A model generated the notes under the pieces. The model made no database searches, had not been told where the DNA came from, and saw only the letters and a program-made list of their open reading frames with translations. Of a stretch of DNA of 64,000 nucleotides, positions 9,506 to 22,376 are shown piece after piece. Origin of the DNA: Periplaneta americana (taxonomy: Eukaryota > Arthropoda > Insecta > Blattodea > Blattidae). The translations under genes and the position numbers were made by a program. The stretch spans positions 15,269,708-15,333,707 of the forward strand of contig NC_091120.1 of NCBI RefSeq assembly GCF_040183065.1. Reading direction: 5' to 3'. Within the stretch, counting starts at the first letter, position 1, and every line of letters begins with the position of its first letter.

Positions 9506-12023
9506 TAGTGTTTTGCATAATTTTTGGACCTCACTTTTCAGTGTAATTATTTCAAAGACCGTGATTAGATTTATATCTAACTATTGAGGTTTTCCTGTAT
9601 GTTAAAAATTTGTTGTAATTATTTTGCATCTTTTCTCATTAAGTTTGCGAGATTACTTTTGCATTAATTTTGGTTTCATTGCATAGTATTGAGGTGTATA
9701 ACAGTTGCAGCCCTTTCATCAAGTATCTGTCTGAACCAGTAGGAGTTGATGGATTGTTTCTACAGCCAAAAGTATTAACTTTGTATACTTTGTTGTATAT
9801 AATGATGACTCTTATTGAAATGAGTTATAAACCTTACGCTATGAATTATTTATTTACATCACAATTCATTAGTCTAAAAGACAACAATAATATCCGCAAT
9901 GTCTCATATGTCTCCAAATAAAGTGTGAAGAAAGTTTACATACTTCGTGAGAAATTCTGGCTCTATGAATTGAGTGTGTTGACAGAAACTGTCCAGAAAT
10001 TATACTTCATCACAACATGTTGGTTATATCAATGAAACATCACATTATATGAGGGCAAGTCCGTATTTGTCAACAGTGATTTTTTTAAATTATGTAAAGC
10101 ATACATGGGCACAATTTTCGGTTACGTGAGGCACTCGATTTGAAATAGTTTGTTTACTAGGAGAGGAGACTGCAGAGTAGGATGGGAAATATAAACTGCT
10201 GTGACCTGCGTCACCTTATCGTAATCGCTAAGGCGGTCAGTGGCGAACTATTAGGAAAGCGCTTGGTTAACGTGAGACTCTTGAAAACTTTCATTCAATT
10301 TGGCAAATTAATTCGGCAGCTTTAATCATAAACCTCTTTACTGTTTCTCCGTCGCTGAATTGATTTAAATCACAGGCGAGAAATTGCGTAACTAGCCAAT
10401 AATATTCCATCACGTTGTTTACATTTATTTTCTTGAATATTCTGGTGTTTATCAAGATTACTTAATAGATTTGCACGTTCTGGACCTAAAATAATTTCAG
10501 AAAATCATATTTCGTTTTCTACGCACATTTAATGCTTTTTTTTTTTATATATATAAATTTCTTTTGGAAATAATACGTACAAACAACATTTAATTCATCG
10601 TACCTTTCAATGCAGCGTGTTTAAGGTATAATGTCGTATTTAGTATACTATGGAAATGTTAAGATCATAAATTTTCTTCGGAATAGTACGAAAAAAATAG
10701 CATTTAATTTGTCTTACCTTCTAATTCAGCATGTTCTTTATGACATAAGGAGTAATGTCGTTATTTATTAAATTTATTAATGCCTAATAGGATTTTCGAT
10801 CATAATTTACATCGTATGTTCTCCCCTTCTAAACAGCAAAAAAAACTCTTCCTCCCATTTCTCATGAAATAATCGTTTTCTAACGCGTACACACTGCTTT
10901 GATAATGCCATTATGCCACCACTGATATTGCTTATGAAACTGATATAAAACCTGCCCATGCCTAGGAGCTGTGTGAGGAAGGAACGGGGACTGTGAAGAT
11001 GTCACTCAGAGCGATAAGCTCTGTAAAGGTCAGTGAGGCATGATGCCCAAGTCTGATCTAAAGGAATAATAGAGGACATACATGTATTTCTTTTTGAGAT
11101 AATTTTTCGTCTTTTCATTGCACGCAGACTTCCTAGTGACATAGATAAAAAGGCATTTGTGGTTGAGCAGTATACAAGGCTTTTGACCATGCCGGCAGAT
11201 CAGGTGTGATGAAAAAGAATGGGATTTGAAACTCTTGTAGCTTGGCGTGTAATAGTTGGTGGAGAATGTTAGTGGCATTGTGCCCATGCTGTGATGAGCG
11301 ACTTATTAGGGTCATGCCCACGAGATAAGTAAAGCTGAGTGCTTATCTAGATTTGTGGCACATTGAAGAACTCTGTTCCTGGTAGAGGGCTCCGGGCAAA
11401 ATTTTCTGGTCATTTCTCAACAAATTAATTCGACACAACCTCTCCAGTTGAACATGTTAAATAAAATGCTACACCACCACGACCACTACTACTGCTTGTA
11501 TCTGATACAGTGTTAGTGTCACTAAGATGTTTCAGATATTTAAATTGTATGCAAATTTTTTCATTGGTCATGAAACTTAGATATATCTGATCCCTATTGG
11601 CTACCATAAATAAATTTGAAAAATCCAGTTATGTTTTCAAAATGTGTTAAGTCCACAAGTGGATGAAATTGAATTTAATACTTCTTCTTACTTTATCTTT
11701 CATGTTGAGAAGTCTGATCATTTCAAGTCGTCTATTTGTAAACCGTGAAACAAGTGCTTAAAAGTGGTTGTGTGTAGTGTAATGGAATCTTGTCCAGTTT
11801 GAGTAATTCGGTGTCATTCCAGTAAAAAAATTTTTCTTGGACATAATAAGATTAGAAACAATGCTCCTCAAAGACGTGATAATACTTCACTTCTGTGTTT
11901 CTTCCTGCATATGATACATGCATAAATACATGCCACTCAGTTGTATGAATGTATTTATTGAAGTTCAAACTCTCACTTGAAGCTAATTTTAATGGATAAC
12001 AAGGGAAGCAATTTTGCCAGTTA
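9506..12023. other. Intergenic sequence with a diverged tandem duplication
   Basis: No gene recognised. Segments near 10566-10630 and 10679-10735 are related (both contain catttaatt...tcrtacctt...cagcrtgtt), a degenerate duplication with a period near 110 bp. Small open frames here lack any family signature. Confidence 0.4.
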
Positions 12024-12025
12024 TA

Positions 12026-12924
12026 CTTGGGTTGGATAAAAAGTAATGGCAACAGTTCGATATTTCTAACATGGCTTTATTCACAGGGGTACAACATTCA
12101 TGTACCTTCTATATAGTCGCCCCCCTTATTTATTACCTTTTGCCAAATGTTTGGAAGGCGTCGTACACCATCAGCGCATCCATCTTTGTTGATGTTCTGT
12201 ACTGACCACCCTAAAGCACGGATAAGTTCATCTCTGGTATTGTACCGGGTCCCTCGCAGTGGTTCTTTCACTTTGGTGAAAAGATCGTAATCGCATGGAT
12301 CATATCGGGTGAGTACGGTGGATGTTCCAGTAGTCCGCGTTTTCCGTCTGCCTTGGAGGTACAACATGGTGCAGTATTACCCCATCAGTGCCATACGCCA
12401 CGATGAACATCTCCTTCACAGCACTTTGTGTAGGGCGCACTTTCTTTGGACGAGGAGAACCAGGATGCTTCCATTCATTTGATTGGCGTTTCAAGTTTGG
12501 TTCATATGAGCGAGTCCAGGTTTCGTCCATAGCGACGATTCGTCCAAGAAAGTCGTCACCTTCCCTTTGGTACCGGTGCAACAAGGCATTCCTGTAACGC
12601 TTTAACCCATCGTGCAACTGTGCGATATGGCAACGCTGCATCGCTTCACGCAGTCCCTGAAAACATTTTTGTGCACTATGACCTTGTGCCATTTCAATTT
12701 TGATCCAGGAACGTTGCTCTAGTTTTGTAAGGATGGTCTTAGGGCGCTCGCACTATCCCTATGAAAGTGAACGTTCTACACACTGCAGTAGATTGACAGA
12801 GTACTGTCCACTGGCTGCACTAACTCATCTAACAGTCCTTGTTCATGTTCACACAGCTGGCAGCTCTCGAACGCACCATCATCACGTGACAGCAGTGTTG
12901 CCATTACTTTTTATTCAACCTATG
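12026..12924 (-). mobile_element. Mariner element, internally deleted
   Basis: Ends are imperfect inverted repeats containing GGTTGRATAAAAAGTAATGG, flanked by TA at 12024-12025 and 12925-12926. 899 bp against about 1.3 kb for a complete mariner. Encodes transposase remnants on the minus strand. Confidence 0.9.
12098..12692 (-). pseudogene. Mariner transposase remnant (C-terminal two thirds, deleted and frameshifted)
   Basis: The minus-strand frame from 12692 contains VAMDETW (first catalytic Asp block) and VPPRQTENADYW. A second frame from about 12367 contains DPCDYDLF (third catalytic Asp block), then TRDELI, GCADGVRRLP, IWQKVI and GGDYIEG, the conserved mariner C-terminus. The HDNARPH-type block with the second catalytic Asp is missing at the join, and so is the N-terminal helix-turn-helix region. 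A deletion plus frameshift is the simplest explanation; the product would be inactive. Confidence 0.88.
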
Positions 12925-12926
12925 TA

Positions 12927-14873
12927 TAAGCGTTTAGGACATTTTATGTTGTTGTAATAGTAAAAGATTTTTCTACAAACAAAAACATTGTTTACTGGTT
13001 CAGATAGGATTGGTGAAGGGCTAATCTGATTAACTACTATTAGTGCTGTTACAGACGTTTAGATGAAGTATATGTTTAATTCCCAGTTGATGGTGAAAAA
13101 CAATAATCGTCAGTTAAATAGATTATTCCAATAGCAGGTATATATCAATATGCAAGCAATATTTTTGGTTTGTTTCAGCAGTGCATGTCTGAATTTTTTT
13201 ATTAATTGAAACTATTTATAAAAAGCGTTAAATTGACACACCGTAACAAAGGATATTAAGTTTCATATAAAGTAGTGTTTTATTTGCATTCCAAATCTAA
13301 ATCTTAAAATATTATTTTAAATAAATTTAATTCATTCCACACACAGCTCCTTTGACGAAGTGAATATAATATTTCTGTTGTATAAAAGAGCTCATATTAA
13401 TTATTTCTGAAAAGATATATATATATAGTTTACTTTATTTTTTGAAGATTCAGGATATTAATTAACAATGGACTGAATATAAGAGAAATTAGCAGGATTT
13501 TTTGTATATTTGTTATATAAATCAAGCATCTGTAAATATATTCAGGGAAAGTATTAACATACATGTTGGCCCAAAATTGTTTTTACATGTTTGATTTATG
13601 ATATTTATGTGTGTCCCAGATATAAACCATGTAAGATTCATCGTCATTCTGATGTGTTAAATATGGCAACTTGTAATTGAATATTTTGAGTAATGTTTCA
13701 AGCATGTAAACACATTCCTGAGGCCTCTACTATATATATACATATATAAATATATATTACTTAACAACTGCTCATGGTGCTGGGAATAATGAATTTTGTA
13801 CAGATTAGCGAATTATATATGTAAGATAAGAAGGCACAATACCTTGCAGATGTTTTAATATGCGTGTTTAAAATGCAATACACTGATCATGATCATTCAG
13901 TGAGGACTTTTTTTCCTCTGTATTCTCAGGTAATAATCCATTTACTGAGGAACTTGGCTTAAATTATATACTTAATTAGTTTTGATTCATAACTGAGTAT
14001 GGGTAATTTTATAAAAACAATTTTTAAACATAAATTTATAAAAAATAGTTATCAGTTACAGTTGCAGAATCTTTAAGGATTACAAAATGAGCTACTGCAA
14101 GGCATTTATATAAGAAACATGTAAATAAGCATCACTTGCTTGTGAGAAGTGTTAGAATTCATTGTCTCAATCATAGCAGTAGTATGCAATAGACAGTTTC
14201 GTTTTCTCCAGAAATAAACAAATAAAACTACTTGTGGATGCATCAGGAATTTCTCTATATTGAATTAAGAACAGCTTCTACAATACTAAATATACATTCT
14301 ATGTTATGCTTTAGACTTCGAATTCAATTCATTGTATGGCTTGCATACTCATTATAGTTTATTGTTGAGTGTATTAGGTAACAAGAGACTATGACTAACA
14401 ATATAGTAAGCATCTTTCTTTAAAGTGATCTTTATCTTGTGTAAGAGAAAGGTTGGTGATGAACATACAGAGATCTATTTTTCCTGTTTGTCTTCCGTAA
14501 CAATATCTGTTTGATCAAAGAAGTTATACTTACACTAACATTGAGGACAAATGTGCTTAATTCATCAATTATATGTGATGTAAACTTTTTTATATAGCTC
14601 ACGAATATTAATACATAATTTCAGGTATGTCTATCTTGGCCTTCAGTGTAAATGTTCAAATGTGTTTCAAAAGAAGAAGGTGATTATTATTATTATTATT
14701 ATTATTATTTACAATGACAGTGTTCTTATCATTTTTCACCGTGACTACAAGTGTGGCTCATAGATGTCTCTAGTGCTGAGAAGCATAGACCACTTAGTTC
14801 GTCAGAGATTATGTAGAGTGCACCACAGGCAATGAGTCTACATTGCACTCATAATGTTTGATGATGGAGAATT
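12927..14873. other. Long AT-rich intergenic stretch
   Basis: No coding exon or recognisable element. It includes a (TTA)n microsatellite at about 14683-14709 and short TA runs near 13420 and 13735. Confidence 0.45.
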
Positions 14874-15505
14874 AAGGTAAGCGTTCACTACATCGTATCG
14901 CACTGCTCGTATGAATCGCACGCAACGGATATTTTAAGTGCAGTGCGTTCACTGTAACGGCTCCACCTCATCGCCTCATCGGATCCCCTATCAGCTGTTT
15001 AAGACATGGCGTCGTACGATATTGACATTGCTGAAAACAGAGGAGTTGAGGTTAGGTCTATTAATTACGTCTGTTAGCGAATAAGAATTTGTAATTGCTT
15101 CATGCGTCTTAATTGAAGAGGAAGAAACAAAAGAAATATTGGTTACATAATATATTTGCAAGAAACGAATTGATTACTGTAATGGGAACGCCTCAAATTA
15201 TATAATTCTTCGCAATTTTCTACACGCGAAATAAGTTTTCCGTCTGCCATTTTGGCGCGACACTGAACATGGCACAACATAATAGTAACAGTTGACTAAT
15301 TAAAATTGATTTATTAAAGAAGGCCATGATCGCACGCATCGGAAAAGTTGCCCATCCGAGAAACGTGGACGGATTTGCCGTGAGGCGATGTGTCCGATAC
15401 GATGTAGTGAACGCTGTTACATAACAATTACAGCAAAGATAGTCTTTTTCCGATCCGTGTGATTTGTCTGATGAGTGCGATACTATGTAGTGAACACTTA
15501 CCTTT
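14874..15505. repeat. Inverted-repeat element, TIR about 30 bp, 632 bp
   Basis: Left end aaggtaagcgttcactacat and the complement of the right end aaggtaagtgttcactacat match, with continuing similarity (gtatcgcact). A second inner inverted pair (tcgcctcatcggat against gtgaggcgatgtgtccgat) gives a stepped hairpin. No transposase and no clear target duplication. Confidence 0.7.
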
Positions 15506-15794
15506 ACTGGGATGTCATAGAGGAACCAGAGTACCTGGAGAAAACCTCTGTTTTGCTGGGCCACAAGCTTACCCAACACAAGTTATGAATTCAGGGTGGA
15601 TTGACTGGGGTTTTGAACCTGGATTGTGCTAGCACTAAGCTACCATGGTGGTTGCATTTCAAAGTCACGTTGTTCGGTAATGACTTTAGTAAATTGGGAG
15701 GTTAAAATTTATATAACTTAATTTGTTGAATATTGAGTAATGTATTACCATTTACTGCAAGCATTTTGTTCTGAAACTCATTGAAGAATATGAA
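15506..15794. other. Spacer, nothing recognised
   Basis: Unremarkable sequence before the reverse-transcriptase relic. Confidence 0.3.
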
Positions 15795-16718
15795 AAATCT
15801 GGATTAAAATTTAATTTTGAAAAATTGGGGAAAAGAAGCAAAATCTGATACTTGAAAATAAAGGTGTTATTAAATATAGTAATAAATACAAATATTTAGG
15901 TGTTACAATCACAGATGAGGAAAGGAACCATGTAGAAATGAAAGAACGTTTGAAGAAAGAAAAATATGCAATATCCACTCTTAAAGTCGACCTGGTTGGC
16001 GAGTTGGTATAGCACTGGCCTTCTATGCCCAAGGTTGCAGGTTAGATCCCGGGCCAGGTCGATGGCATTTAAGTGTCTTAAATGTGATAGGCTCATGTCA
16101 GTAGATTTACTGGCATGTAAAAGAACTCCTCCAGGACAAAATTCCGGCACATCCGGCAATGCTGATATAACCTCTGCAGTTGCGAGCGTCGTTAAATAAA
16201 ACATAACATCTAACATTTTCCACTCTTAATCAAGCATTATGGGATAATTAAGGGATAATAAAATCAAAATTGAAACTAAACATAAAATTTATAAATCAAT
16301 TGTGAGAAGTACAACTTTATATGGGGCAGAAACTTGGCAGTTGCAAAACGCAGTCAAAAATAAATGTTTGGCCTTAGAAATGGATTATTGGAGACGATCA
16401 GCAGGCATTTCAAGAAGAGACAGAATTAGAAATGATATAATCAGAGAGAAAATGCACGTTAAAAATGATATTGTAGAGGATATTTTCACAAAACAACTAA
16501 TATGGTATGGGCATATGATGAGAATGAATACGGAAAGATTACCAAGGTTGGCATATGATTGGACCCCATCAAGAAGAAGAAAAAGAGGAAGACCTATGAC
16601 AACATGGAAAAAGGGCATTCTGGAAGCTATGGAAAGAAGGCAATTGGGAGAAGACCTATGGAGAGATAGAAGGGAGTGGTATCTTGCAATGCGATACATT
16701 TATCAGTCTGTAAATTAA
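15795..16718 (+). pseudogene. Endonuclease/reverse-transcriptase retroelement, C-terminal relic, split by a SINE
   Basis: Plus-strand coding similarity to the end of an RTE-like non-LTR polyprotein: a KYLGVTITDE block before the insertion and YGAETWQL, a WYGHMMRM block and GRPMTTWK after it, ending ...YIYQSVN and a stop at 16716-16718. KYLG / YGAETW / GRP..W are typical of the segment just after the reverse-transcriptase core. The catalytic core and endonuclease are absent. A SINE interrupts it at 15985-16218 and there are frameshifts around it. Confidence 0.75.
15985..16218 (+). mobile_element. tRNA-derived SINE (family B), complete insertion
   Basis: Head with A-box-like GTTGGTATAGC and a B-box-like segment (ggttagatccc, slightly decayed), a conserved body (cattccggcac-type, ctctgcagttgcgagc) and an end in ttaaataaaacataac. 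An 11-bp duplication tccactcttaa at 15974-15984 and 16219-16229 flanks it, inside the retroelement relic. A second, truncated copy starts at 23873. Confidence 0.9.
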
Positions 16719-16766
16719 TATTTGGCTGTCAGAAAATGTCAAAAGTCATTTGTAAAGTGACATATA

Positions 16767-17734
16767 CAGTGGACACTGGTTAATTCGAATTATTGGGCAA
16801 TTCGAATAAAAGTACAATCCCCTTGAAACTCCTATTTAAAATAACGTAAAAAATTTACGTTTAATTCGACATTTTGAAGCCACCATTTGGATAATTCGAA
16901 GGAACAATTTAATTTTTTCATTATGAAAAAAGTATTATGAATTTTATAAAAGTGGAAATATGATTCGTGTACATCTCAGTTAAAATTTCAAAGAATCCAT
17001 CTTCTAGTTTCCGCATTCCTAGTTGCTTATTGTTGAATTTCCGTTAGACTGTGACTACTGGCAAACGAACTCTACCTTATTGTCCAGCGCTTTGTGTCTT
17101 CAGGTAGACGCCCACCCCTCCCTCATCGCCCAAGAACTGGAAATAACGAAGTACAGTACCCTCCCTTACTTTCACAGTACGTGCAGTACAAAATTCAGTG
17201 AACTTAAAACCTTCAGTTGATAGGAATGTTTCAGTGACTCGTTTTACGTACAATGTTAAAACGCGAAATGTACACCAGTTTAACACTGGCAAAAAAAGTT
17301 GAAGTGCTCAGGGAAGTAGAAAAGGGAATAAAAAAGAAGAACGTTATTGCCAAGGAATATGGAATATTGCCGAACACTTTATCCACCTACATAAAGAATA
17401 AAGAAAAAATATTGGAGAGTTGGAACTTACAAAGTGGTGGAAATAGAAAACGCATAAGAGGAGGTGAATTTTTTACTGATTGTTTGTCTTGTACTCAAGT
17501 GCTTTAAACACCGTGTCACACTACTAGGACACTACACTTTTTATAGATAAAATATGGAAATTAAAAGGGTGAGTTGCATTGCATGTTAATTATAGTATTT
17601 GTATGAAATCATTTATTTCAGGGCACACTATTTTGCAAAATAAAGTGTTTTTTTTTTTTTTTGTTAATTCGAAGTTTCGATAATTCGAAGTTTTTTAAAT
17701 TCCTCTTTGAGTTCGAATTAAAAAGTGTCCACTA
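16767..17734 (+). mobile_element. Tigger/pogo-like DNA transposon, internally deleted
   Basis: Ends are inverted copies of YAGTGGACACTNNTTAATTC flanked by TA (16765-16766 and 17735-17736). Subterminal regions repeat taattcgaa many times, a plausible transposase binding pattern. It contains only the N-terminal DNA-binding part of the transposase (17253-17507); the catalytic DDE region has been lost. Confidence 0.85.
17253..17507 (+). pseudogene. Tigger-type transposase N-terminus (CENP-B-like helix-turn-helix)
   Basis: 84 codons: LTLAKKVEVLREVEKGIKKK, then an IAKEYGILPNTLSTYIKNK-type helix-turn-helix and KEKILESW. This is the first DNA-binding domain of the CENP-B/Tigger/jerky family. The open frame ends in unrelated sequence (TDCLSCTQVL), so the rest of the protein has been deleted. 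It would at most bind element ends. Confidence 0.85.
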
Positions 17735-17736
17735 TA

Positions 17737-18149
17737 TATATTTTTTGTTTTCTGTCTTCTGCTATCTACATTTTCATACAGAAATCGAAATCTTCATCTC
17801 TTTGTTTACATAAGGTAAAGTGATTAGTTTGAATTTTGATAAATTAGATGATTTAAAGAGAATCATGAAAGTATAATTTATAAGAGTTAAGTTTCAAGAC
17901 TTTTGCTGTAATATGTTTAAATGTGATAACATTTTACTGAATAATTAATGCAGAATCTGTATCTTTTTATCACATTTTACGTGAAGTTATTAAATTAAGA
18001 AAAATGGTCAGTTGTAATATTTCGTTATGCTAATTATGAACAAAACAGATATTAAACTTAAGAATTAGACATAGAGTTGATGAAAGGAAATTTAATGAGC
18101 AAAAAAGTCGAAACATTACTTATCTTAGACCATGAAGAATTTATATTTT
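17737..18149. other. AT-rich spacer
   Basis: Nothing recognised. Confidence 0.3.
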
Positions 18150-18387
18150 TTTATTTATTTTTTATTGGTTATTTTATGAAGCTTTTTCAACTGCTGTGGT
18201 TATATAGTGTCTGAATGAAATGAAGGTGATAATGCCAGCGAAATGAGTCAAGGTCCAGCGTCAAAAGTTACCTAGCTTTTGCTCTTAATGGGTTGAGGGA
18301 AAACCCTGTAAAAACCTCAACCAGGATTCGAACCTGGGCCTGCTCGTTTCACGATCAGGAATCCTAACCGTTACTACAGCAGTGGAC
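18150..18387 (-). mobile_element. tRNA-derived SINE (family A), diverged copy
   Basis: Same layout as the copy at 7674-7910 (gataatgcc...gaaatgagtc, gggttgagggaaaaccc, then aaccaggattcgaacctggg in the tRNA-like head, minus strand). Mutations are more numerous and the target duplication is no longer clear, so it is older. Confidence 0.8.
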
Positions 18388-18736
18388 AAGGGTTTATTAA
18401 CCAGCATCACTAAACATCTCTTAATGTGCTTCCTTTGAATGATTTCACATATCAGTTGTCTCGGTTACCTCATTGAACAACAAGGAAAAGGGTTAATTAA
18501 CATTTCGTAATGAATAAAAGAGTTTCCTTATTTGCTCAATTGTAATATATTAAAAAAAATTGAAAAGATCCTTAGATAATGTTCTGATAGGGTAAAATTA
18601 AACTAAGAGAATGATAACTGTACAAGATGCAGAATTTCTTTCTCTGTATAAAATCTTCAGCATGACACAAACATTCACGTGCTGATGAAATACTATTCCT
18701 TCATAAATCTGTACCAGGTACATACATATATACATA

Positions 18737-18897
18737 CAGTGCTTTTCTTCTGGAGGAAAAGGTGGTGGAACTTTGTGTAGCGGACAGGGAGATGATTACT
18801 GTCCAGTTAGAAACATAATTATTAACACATTATGAAAAATACAATGAAAAGGTGACAGAACAGCATTCTGGCTCATTCCCCCAGAAAAAAAGCACTG
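18737..18897. repeat. Miniature hAT-like element, 161 bp
   Basis: Ends CAGTGCTTTTCTTCTGG and ccagaaaaaaagcactg are inverted copies. The flanking 8-mers tatacata and catacata match at 7 of 8 positions, consistent with a hAT duplication. Confidence 0.7.
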
Positions 18898-18905
18898 CAT
18901 ACATA

Positions 18906-19729
18906 CAGGGACATCATTTTATATATGTAATAGCTGGGCTGTCTTAGCTCTTTTCTGAAAACATTAATTTCTGTTTGGAATTGGACGTTTATGTAATATT
19001 ATACAGCTGTTTAATTTAACTTAAATAAAAGGGCCTCGTTAAGTAATTAACTGTCACGTGATTTCCCCCCTTTCTACAATCCTGCGGCATAACCACTTGG
19101 ACGGACAGTAGATAGCATGTCTGAGTAATTTTATATTTCCGGGTCCGGCAGAAGTGAAGATTGAATTTACAGTACGTAGAGTAGGTACAGAATTATTTCA
19201 ACGTGAGTTACTAGTACGAAGGACGAAACTGGCAATTGGAATTAGATGCAGTAGTCTATAGTGCGATAATATGCACAAAAGAACTGAAGCCTGTATCGAA
19301 ATGAATGGCCACCATTTTCAAACTTGTGTTTAAATATTCATATTATGATTATTTTTCAATTTAATTTCTTTCTCTATATTGTACACTAATGTGCTGTAGA
19401 CAGTATAATATACACTGCATAATGAATACGTTCGCATGGATACCTCAGTTCATGAGTAAAAACACTTATTCTTAATACGGTACTGTACTTTGATTAAACA
19501 AAAACCTAATGAAAATTATGAAACTCAAAATTGCGATATTTCCTAGTTTACGTAAATGGATGAACTACTTTTCTTCCTTCCTATACCCAGTAGAGTGATT
19601 TGTTTGTGTTTTACGCCAGTATCATCGAACTACAGTCGTGGAAGGGGATAGCAAACTGTGTTTCCGGTTCTCTAAAGGTATAGTCAGGTTAATATTAAAA
19701 ATGTTAGTAAAAATAAAATGATGTCCCTG
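18906..19729. mobile_element. TA-flanked inverted-repeat element, 824 bp
   Basis: Termini CAGGGACATCATTTTAT and its exact complement, flanked by TA at 18904-18905 and 19730-19731. No transposase. It lies 8 bp from the previous miniature element and 48 bp from the next element, forming a cluster of three. Confidence 0.8.
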
Positions 19730-19777
19730 TACATACATACAATCAAGAGAGAATTTTGTCCAGCATCTCCATAAATA

Positions 19778-20608
19778 CAGTAGAACTTGGTTATATTGAT
19801 ATCCAAAGGACCTTGAAAATTATGTTGTTATAAACAAGTGTCATAGTAACCGAGATTCATATTATCAGTCTAGTGAGGTGGAAAATGAAAAATAATAAAC
19901 ATAGTTAGGCTTATTTTAAATTTATGTATTCACTTTTAAGCATACCATGAACACAATAAAATACATGTACAATTATAAATTCAGTATTCTGTATTAAAAC
20001 AGTTTACTCACCAAACTTATTTACTGAGGAGTCAAGTAATCAGTCATTTTACTCTGTTGTCTCCTACTTGCCCAATATACACTTTCTAAATTAAATTCTA
20101 TGTTCATTATTTCAGTTGCAATTTCACTGCTCCCTCTCCTAGCTTCATACTCCCTCCTCTAGCTTCATAGAAATGTTCAGAATTCTAATGGCTTCTAAAG
20201 TGTCACTCATTTCTTTTAGTGGCCATACTGCGTTAAAATGCATGCACTTAGTGAAAACTTCGTGTCGGAACTCACCGCATGCAGGTACCATTAATACCAC
20301 ATGAATTCGGGCGGGTTACGATGGGATGGGGAATCTGCCTGCGTTCCAGAGGTCTATGATGGAAGGGAAGAATAAAGGATGTGGCAGATTTCAGCAAAAT
20401 ATTTCTTAAAATACTTTGGTTCTTGGAAAATTGTATTCCAACCTGAGGTTGAAAATGATGTTATATGCGAGGTAGACACATATACGTTTGTCGTATTAAG
20501 CAAGGTAGAAAAGCATATGTCTTATGGGAATTAGTTGGAACCACAGAATATTTGACGTTATAGGCGAGGTGTCGCATAAAACAAGGTCGCTATAACCAAG
20601 TTCTGCTG
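19778..20608. mobile_element. Pogo/Tigger-like non-autonomous element, copy 1
   Basis: Ends CAGTAGAACTTGGTTATA and its inverted counterpart (tataaccaagttctgctg), TA at 19776-19777 and 20609-20610. No coding capacity. A second copy with the same interior lies at 53577-54388 inside LST-2. Confidence 0.85.
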
Positions 20609-20610
20609 TA

Positions 20611-22376
20611 ATCGTATGTCCATTTGTTTACAGTTTGTAAAATACCTCATGTTCACTGTCACAATGAAATGGTAGTAAAAATTGGCTCATGCTTCTAGAG
20701 TACAGGCCATCTGTCTGCTACATTGCTTAATTGAGGACGTTTATAAAACATGTTAATTTTTCTAGTTCTATAGTAGTAAAATATTTTATTGTATGGAAAA
20801 ATAATAGAAGCAAATTTTATTATCCACATTATTTAGTGTGTATGTGTGCGTGCATGCAGTGATTGGCTGAAAGTTTTTAAAGACTGTTGTGTTACAGAAC
20901 AGTGAATGAACTGTAGGTAGATTATTAGTGATTAGTGGTACCCAGAGACCAAAATGGCGTCTGACATTTTTATTCCAGTTCTAACAAAGAATCTGATAAA
21001 GACATTATTTAATTCTCTTTCATTTGGTATATCATTATGCAGTGTAACTTGTTTTGTTAGTACTTCTGTGCAGAATGTTTTTCCCGTACATATTCAATAA
21101 ACATAGAATTAAGAATACGAAAATTAAGAAAATTGTTGTCATGATTAGGGGGTCCTTGCTCGTATTAAAAAAAATCATACATACAACAGTTTGTAGGGGA
21201 AAAATGAATTTTCGATCAATCAATCGATTTTCTTAATATATCCAGCTGTTTGCTGACAACATAAAGTCCGCTATAGTCCACTGTAGTCTTTTCAGTTCTT
21301 GGTTTTCATGAGAAATGAGGGCTATTTTGATCGGTGTTCATTTTTTCCTAATAGTGTTTACATTTTTTTATAGTTTGAATAATTACTGGAATTACATGAG
21401 CTACTGCAAGTTGTGTATAAATTGCGAAGAAGGGTGCTGTTTTTATAATGTATACATTCATTATATTGTTTACAATATGGTTTTGAAATGAAAGTTTTTA
21501 ATGCCAAGATAATTTTAAATTCACACTCATAATTCATGAATAGTGCAGCTTCCACTGACTTGGTACAAAAGCATATTTTCAATGATCATTACAGTTGTAG
21601 CCATCATCATGAACATCATAATTTCTAATCTCATAAAGTTGTTATATCCTTTGAGCAGAGCAGATGTTAACTGCTTCATTATCAGTGTTGCTCACCTGCA
21701 GACTTCACATGTAGTTGATAAAGATATTGTCATAAATAAAACTGATGTAGCTCACTTATTACTTAGACTTACTATATGTAGATTGCTATGAGTTCACTCT
21801 GTCTAAGAATAACGATTTGCCTTTTGTGTCTACACTAAAACAAGTAGACTGAGGCTACTTTGCATGATTCGCTCCTAAGTTTAACAGGGCTGACAAGGGT
21901 GTGTGGTTCGTAAGGGTCTGGTGTCTTGAGTTCATTGTCATGCTCTCAAATGTTCACCTTTCATTGCTTGCACTCAAAAGACGTTAGCAGTACTATTACC
22001 ACACCATCATCATCGTCATAATATTAGGAGGTAACTGTAGTATGTAATTCAAGTTCCTTGGTGAAATGGATATAACCTTTATACTGTGTAAACTTAGTTT
22101 TTATTATTGAAGCATGTACTTGGACAAAGTACGCAACAAGTATGTAGATGACGTGGCACAAATGTACTCAAAGCTATAAATATAAAGCTGAATAAACATC
22201 TTCGAGAATTAACAGTCATGCTTCAATGATGACAAAGAATAAAATTTAAGTTTAATCATATTGAGTATGATGTATTTCGTAATCATGTGAATCAGTAGCC
22301 CCCGTAACTTTGGTCTCTAGAATGATTCATTTCACTCACTTTTTGTATTGCAATTGCAGAATAGTACATTATGCGA
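20611..22376. other. Intergenic sequence, nothing recognised
   Basis: No exon, element boundary or RNA gene that I can support. Small open frames here have no family signature. Confidence 0.4.

Noticed and set aside
12388..12957. Plus-strand open frames over the mariner
   Set aside because: Antisense shadows of the minus-strand transposase.
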